From positions 186,001 through 250,000 of the forward strand of contig JASJFT010000041.1 of NCBI GenBank assembly GCA_030770425.1: a stretch of 64,000 nt of DNA, read 5' to 3'. The translations under genes and the position numbers were made by a program. The notes under the pieces are model-generated. The model ran no database searches. It saw nothing but the letters and a program-made list of their open reading frames with translations, and was not told where the DNA came from. Each line of letters opens with the position of its first letter. Positions within the stretch are counted from its first letter, which is position 1. Below are positions 59,516 to 64,000 of the stretch, piece by piece. Source of the stretch: Darksidea phi. Taxonomy: Eukaryota > Ascomycota > Dothideomycetes > Pleosporales > Lentitheciaceae.

Positions 59516-61207
59516 CTACGCCTTACCCTTGCTTTTTGCATTCCCACTCGCACTCGGTTGGCCCCTCCTCCTCTCCCAAACCTGCACATAACTCTCTTTG
59601 GTGAATAGGGTCTCCGCCCTCTCCTTTTCCACAAATAGATCCTGAATCCCGTACCACTCATCACGACTCCGATCCCTAAGCTGCACCCTCCAAACCTTCA
59701 TATCCTGCTCGCCCTCCACACTGTCGTCCTTCTTTTTGACAGCCTCGTGCGTAATGTTGGCTACCAAATCGTACCAAATGGGTTCTCCGGGCGGGTACTC
59801 CTGAGGGTTGGGCTCCACGTAATGAGACATGTCGAGCGATTGGACAGGAAAGGTGACGATTGTCGGGTTGCGCTCTGATACGAATTTGTTTTTGCTGAAA
59901 CGCTTGATGTGGAAGAGTAAGCAAGGGGGGAGGGGGTGAACAAGGCGGTATCGGACACGGTTCTTCATCTTCTCTTGGGGTCGTACACCGTCGTACTTAT
60001 TGAGGATGGTGGTAAGGGGTACCTGAGGGATGATGTTTTTTTCTAGGGCGTCTTGAAACAACGGTGCCGGGGGTAGGTCTAATGTGAGGACCAGAAACTT
60101 GGTGATCTCGGTTTGTACAGCAGCATCTTCGAAGCGTAGGCGATCGCCAGCATTTGCGCGTGCTGTGATCTCTTGCGATTCGATCTTAAGGGTGCCCTGA
60201 AACACTTTCTGGACTATGCTGGATCCCGGCTTTGTTTTCGAGCCTCCGACTGCTAGATGGAGGTTGTTGAGAAACCATGACATGAAGTCTACGGGATCTG
60301 ACTGCTCGGAAAGGGAGAACCGTTTCGAAGACTGCAGTGCAATCTCCTGGAGCAACTCATGCGGCGAAACGTGTGTCTTGAACGCACGAGGATTCCATAT
60401 CTTGCGTACTAGCGTGCTAAAACGCTGAGCGAGCTGTGGTCGACTTGATAGATCCTCTAGCATGAAGTAGTTGCGCAGCGGAACCACATGTGCCAAAGCC
60501 TGGATCACCACATTGAAGTAGTCGTTCGCCTTAATGTTGTTCATGCCCACGAAGCCCGGAATATATTCCCTATTCGAGAGATCCCACGACACCTTTGGGT
60601 CCTTGTCCAACCGGGCTACCTCCACTTTACTCAGCCGCGGATCAACGACAAACTTGATATCGTCTAGCGACTTGGAATTGACCTCGTAGCCTTCCGGTAG
60701 CACGTACACCTTCTTCGTCTCCATATTGACATAAACATGATGGTTCTCATCGAGCGCATGGAAGTATGCTTGCGACTTTGGTCCTCGACCCTGGAAGTAT
60801 TTGCCGCAGACGAGACATGCGTATACGTTGATGTTCGACAAGGTAACGGAGCAGAGCTTCTCGAAGTCGAAGTCTAGCACTTTGCGGTCGATTGTGTCTA
60901 GATAGAGATCGGTGTATCCAGCTTCGGGCGCTTTCTGTCTTCTAGGTGCCACAACGGCGGACTCGTCTTCGTCGTCCTCCAAAGCTCCAGCTTCTTCTAG
61001 CTCGGCGTGCTCTTCCGCATCTACCCCCGAGATATCAATCTTTTCGCACTCTTCTTTTCGGGGAGACATGAGATGTCCATTTCTCGACGCGCCATTGACG
61101 GGCTCGGGAGTTCGCATTTCCTCGTCGTCGACGCGCGCTCGTTTCGATGCGGGGGACGGCGCATCTACAATGTCCTCCAGAGGCTCTAGAGCTTGCCGCT
61201 TTGGCAT
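59516..61207 (-). CDS. SAD1: U4/U6.U5 tri-snRNP protein Sad1/Usp39 (inactive ubiquitin hydrolase fold)
   Basis: A single exon of 563 residues. An acidic disordered N-terminus is followed by a UBP-type zinc finger from about residue 115 (INVYACLVCGKYFQGRG, SQAYFHALDENHHVYVNME) and a USP-like domain from about 215. In the Cys box the catalytic Cys is gone: FVGMNNIKANDYFNVVIQAL has Asp-Tyr where active enzymes have Cys-Tyr, as in all Sad1/Usp39. The HIKRF motif remains. The protein is needed for splicing, keeping the tri-snRNP and adding it to the spliceosome. Its nearness to the SAP30BP-like gene is probably chance. Confidence 0.95.
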   Translation of the reverse strand: MPKRQALEPLEDIVDAPSPASKRARVDDEEMRTPEPVNGASRNGHLMSPRKEECEKIDISGVDAEEHAELEEAGALEDDEDESAVVAPRRQKAPEAGYTDLYLDTIDRKVLDFDFEKLCSVTLSNINVYACLVCGKYFQGRGPKSQAYFHALDENHHVYVNMETKKVYVLPEGYEVNSKSLDDIKFVVDPRLSKVEVARLDKDPKVSWDLSNREYIPGFVGMNNIKANDYFNVVIQALAHVVPLRNYFMLEDLSSRPQLAQRFSTLVRKIWNPRAFKTHVSPHELLQEIALQSSKRFSLSEQSDPVDFMSWFLNNLHLAVGGSKTKPGSSIVQKVFQGTLKIESQEITARANAGDRLRFEDAAVQTEITKFLVLTLDLPPAPLFQDALEKNIIPQVPLTTILNKYDGVRPQEKMKNRVRYRLVHPLPPCLLFHIKRFSKNKFVSERNPTIVTFPVQSLDMSHYVEPNPQEYPPGEPIWYDLVANITHEAVKKKDDSVEGEQDMKVWRVQLRDRSRDEWYGIQDLFVEKERAETLFTKESYVQVWERRRGQPSASGNAKSKGKA

Positions 61208-61507
61208 GGTTGGTGTCGGCCGGCGTTAGAACAAGGTGAGGAGGGGGCTGTGTGTCTACTTTGGGAAGACGTATTTGGCACAGTAGGCGGGATAAAAAGT
61301 ATGAAGCTCTAATGAAGCTCGAGGCAGCAGAGTGAAAACGGTCGCAACGGGCAGCTTGGCAACGCTGATTGGTTAGCTAGTGCAAACATCGCAAACAAGC
61401 TCTTCACGGCGGGCAACTTCAAAAAAGTTCGCGGCGCCAGGCACCACATCCCGCCCCCGCAGCACTTGTTGATACCCTTATTCCGCAATTTCTTCGCTGT
61501 AATCAGA
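61208..61507. promoter_or_regulatory. Divergent promoter between SAD1 and CCT2
   Basis: 300 bp separate the two start codons, so both promoters lie here. A pyrimidine-rich stretch precedes the CCT2 start. No specific site was identified. Confidence 0.5.
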
Positions 61508-63255
61508 ATGGTCAGTCTCTAACTGGTTGACTTCCAGTGCCAGATCCCGCTTACATCTTTCCTAGTCATATCAGAACCCCACCCAGATCTTTGCGGAGGA
61601 CGTGACGGAGGAGAAAGGCGAGAATGCGCGTCTGTCCGCGTTCGTGGGTGCTATTGCAGTCGGCGACCTCGTGAAGAGCACGCTGGGACCGAAGGGCATG
61701 GACAAAATATTACAGTCCGCGTACGTGCAGTGGGCCAGCCATTTTGAGCATCGCTGAACCTAGTATTTAGCTCCACAGGCGAGATCATGGTCACGAACGA
61801 CGGAGCTACGATCCTGAAAGCAATCGCCCTCGACAACGCCGCCGCGAAAGTGCTTGTCAATATTTCAAAAGTACAGGATGACGAGGTTGGAGACGGTACC
61901 ACATCAGTCACCGTTCTGGCTGCGGAGCTGCTGCGAGAGGCGGAGAAACTTGTGGACCAAAAGATACACCCCCAGACTATCATTGAGGGTTACAGAATAG
62001 CAAGCCATGCGGCGCTACAAGCTCTGGAGAAGATCGCGGTAGATAACAGCAAGGACGAGAAGGCTTTCCGCCAGGACCTCGAGGCCATTGCTCGGACAAC
62101 ACTGAGCTCCAAGGTGCTCAGCCAGGACCGGACGCAGTTTGCGAAGCTCGCCGTGGATGCCGTGCTGAGAATGAAGGGTTCGACTGACCTTACTCATATC
62201 CAGATCATCAAGAAGGCGGGAGGGAAGCTCAAGGACTCGTACCTGGATGAGGGTTTTATCCTAGACAAGAAGTTCGGTGTCAATCAGCCCAAGCGGATAG
62301 AGAACGCCAAAATTCTCGTTGCGAATACGGCAATGGACACGGACAAGATCAAGATTTTCGGTGCGAGGGTCAAGGTAGACTCGACCGGGCAGTTGGCCGA
62401 CCTAGAAAAGGCGGAGCGGGAGAAGATGAAGGCCAAAGTCGAGCGTATCAAGGCACATGGAATCAATTGCTTCGTCAACCGACAATTAATCTACAACTGG
62501 CCAGAGCAGCTCTTCGCAGACGCCGGCATCTGCTCAATCGAGCATGCAGACTTCGACGGCGTGGAGCGACTGGCGCTCGTCACCGGGGGAGACATCACTT
62601 CGACATTTGACCATCCGGAGAACGTCAAGCTCGGTCATTGCGATTTGATCGAGGAGGTGATTATTGGCGAGGACACGTTGATCAGGTTTTCGGGGGTTGC
62701 AGCAGGCAGAGCATGCACCATCGTGCTCCGCGGAGCAACCGAGCAGCTTCTCGACGAAGCTGAGCGCTCACTTCACGATGCTCTAGCCGTGCTCTCACAG
62801 ACGGTCAAGGAGCCTAGGACGACGCTAGGCGGTGGATGCGCTGAAACGGTCATGGCCAAGGCAGTGGCAGAATCCGCACAGAATGTGGCAGGCAAGAAGG
62901 CGATTGCGATAGAGTCCTTCTCAAAGGCTTTGCTGCAACTACCCACCATCCTTGCCGACAACGCCGGTTTGGATTCTAGCGATCTTGTCATGCGGTTACG
63001 GAAAGCCGTCTACTCAGGCCTCACGAGCTCCGGGTTAGACCTCTTGACTCCTGGTGGAGGTATTACCGACATGCGGGAGCTCGGCGTCATTGAGAGCTAC
63101 AAGCTGAAGCGCGCGGTCGTTTCGTCGGCCTCTGAGGCAGCGGAGGTAAGTCCTGTTGGTCCCCGTGCCATTAGAACACGCACTAATCCCCGTAGTTATT
63201 GCTTAGGGTTGATAACATAATACGGAGCGCTCCTCGTCGCCGCGAGCGTATGTGA
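61508..63255 (+). CDS. CCT2: Cytosolic chaperonin TRiC/CCT subunit beta
   Basis: Four coding exons: 61508-61510 (ATG only), 61575-61720, 61771-63145 and 63196-63255, giving 527 residues, the normal length for CCT2. The start is [21 protein letters not shown]. Group II chaperonin motifs are present: [41 protein letters not shown] for ATP binding and hydrolysis, and the C-terminal GGCAET and TPGGGITDM blocks; the last exon codes [22 protein letters not shown] folds actin, tubulin and WD40 proteins. The frame after the first acceptor has a stop just upstream, so the start codon must come from a separate exon. Confidence 0.96.
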
Positions 63256-64000
63256 AGAGGGTGCGGTGGATGATTTGGGTTGGAGAGGGGTTTAAATGTG
63301 GGTAGAGGAGGAATTAGGTATTATGGTACCTGCCAAGCGTGCTGCTGCGAGATAGTGTATTCTACGGAGAATCATACAGTACCAGGTCAAAAGTCTGTTG
63401 ACACTCTCCCTTGCAAAGTGTATTGTGACTGGTGTCGAGACACTGTACAGTCAATTCCCCCGACTCGGTTTTATACCGTCCTATGGATTCCAGGGTCATC
63501 ACGGCTACATACCAACATAGTTTGTATTGGAAAAACTCGTACCACCACAAAAGCTCCACATGCAGGGAAAGACGACCGTGAATACATAGTGGCCAATGTG
63601 TAGCGCTCTCGCTCAGTCGTCAGCGTACATGTCAGACGGATGCAGGCGGGCGTAAAGAAAGGCGCGGCTGCATGCAGTTGGAAAGACGGCGATTGGTTTC
63701 AGCGGGATTCTGGCCTGGAATTCTGCCGGTTGGCGTTTCATATGCCATATATGGTTTGGGAAAATCTTTTCCTCGCAGACCGACACACCCATCGATCGGG
63801 GTTAAATGAGGCACGTCGGGCGGGTGTGATGGCTATATCTGTGTGATGATGTCGCAATACGCCATGTATCTGATGGCTGGCAGGATGATATACAGTACAC
63901 TGGGCCGTCCTTTGTGCGGCTTGGCCCATCCCGACCATGTGAAGCCAGTCTCGGGGCTCACGTCAGTGGACGCCCCACGCCGGAGCAGCACGGCGGCTCT
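63256..64000. other. 3' flank of CCT2 to window end
   Basis: No recognisable gene or repeat in this stretch; the few open frames are short and unremarkable. Confidence 0.45.

Overview
The window is nuclear DNA of a filamentous ascomycete (Pezizomycotina, most likely Dothideomycetes; class inferred from overall gene style, not proven). Genes are dense and lie on both strands. Introns are short (about 40-80 nt) with GTRNGT donors, CTAAC/CTGAC-type branch sites and YAG acceptors. The proteins are typical fungal ones: Ded1, Sws2, Ies1, Pol31, Pre4, Pre7, Cct2, Sad1, Bem3-type RhoGAP, PLAC8, LCCL and a NACHT STAND protein. I rebuilt exon structures by hand from splice signals and reading frame; most models close exactly in frame.

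Layout. 1-3303: 3' part of a large disordered, probably nucleolar, protein. 3805-4459: PLAC8 protein. 4460-7597: gene-free stretch with a scattered CTGGGCGTA motif. 7598-12281: PX-PH-RhoGAP protein. 12282-14913: gene-free, GC-rich, with a heptamer repeat. 14914-26192: housekeeping block with mitochondrial uS13 (SWS2), ER cyclophilin, DED1, INO80 subunit Ies1 and DNA polymerase delta subunit Pol31. 26837-27121: tiny GPI-type secreted protein. 28905-31252: CorA-like membrane protein preceded by a frameshifted small gene. 31529-34485: LCCL membrane protein and SnoaL-like protein. 34717-38368: C2-domain protein and an unknown conserved protein. 39451-42087: NACHT NTPase. 42636-44777: MFS anion/cation symporter.

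46-51 kb is a gene graveyard. It holds a broken fragment of a highly reducing polyketide synthase C-methyltransferase domain, a broken DUF2235 hydrolase, a twice-frameshifted BTB gene and a mutated copy of a dispersed repeat whose other copies lie near 28.8 and 38.8 kb. Differences between repeat copies include many C/T and G/A changes, as RIP would leave.

51.8-63.3 kb returns to housekeeping: 20S proteasome beta6 (PRE7), an HCNGP-like splicing/transcription factor sharing a 211-bp divergent promoter with proteasome beta7 (PRE4), an extended SDR epimerase, a MARVEL-like membrane protein, a kappa-class GST/DsbA, the tri-snRNP factor Sad1/Usp39 and chaperonin CCT2. I saw no confident tRNA, rRNA or CRISPR and no intact transposon.

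The points most worth a second look are the two possible C-termini of the ER cyclophilin, the in-frame TAG inside IES1, the 269-nt intron in the DED1 helicase core, the STAND protein, and the relics and repeats of the 46-51 kb island.
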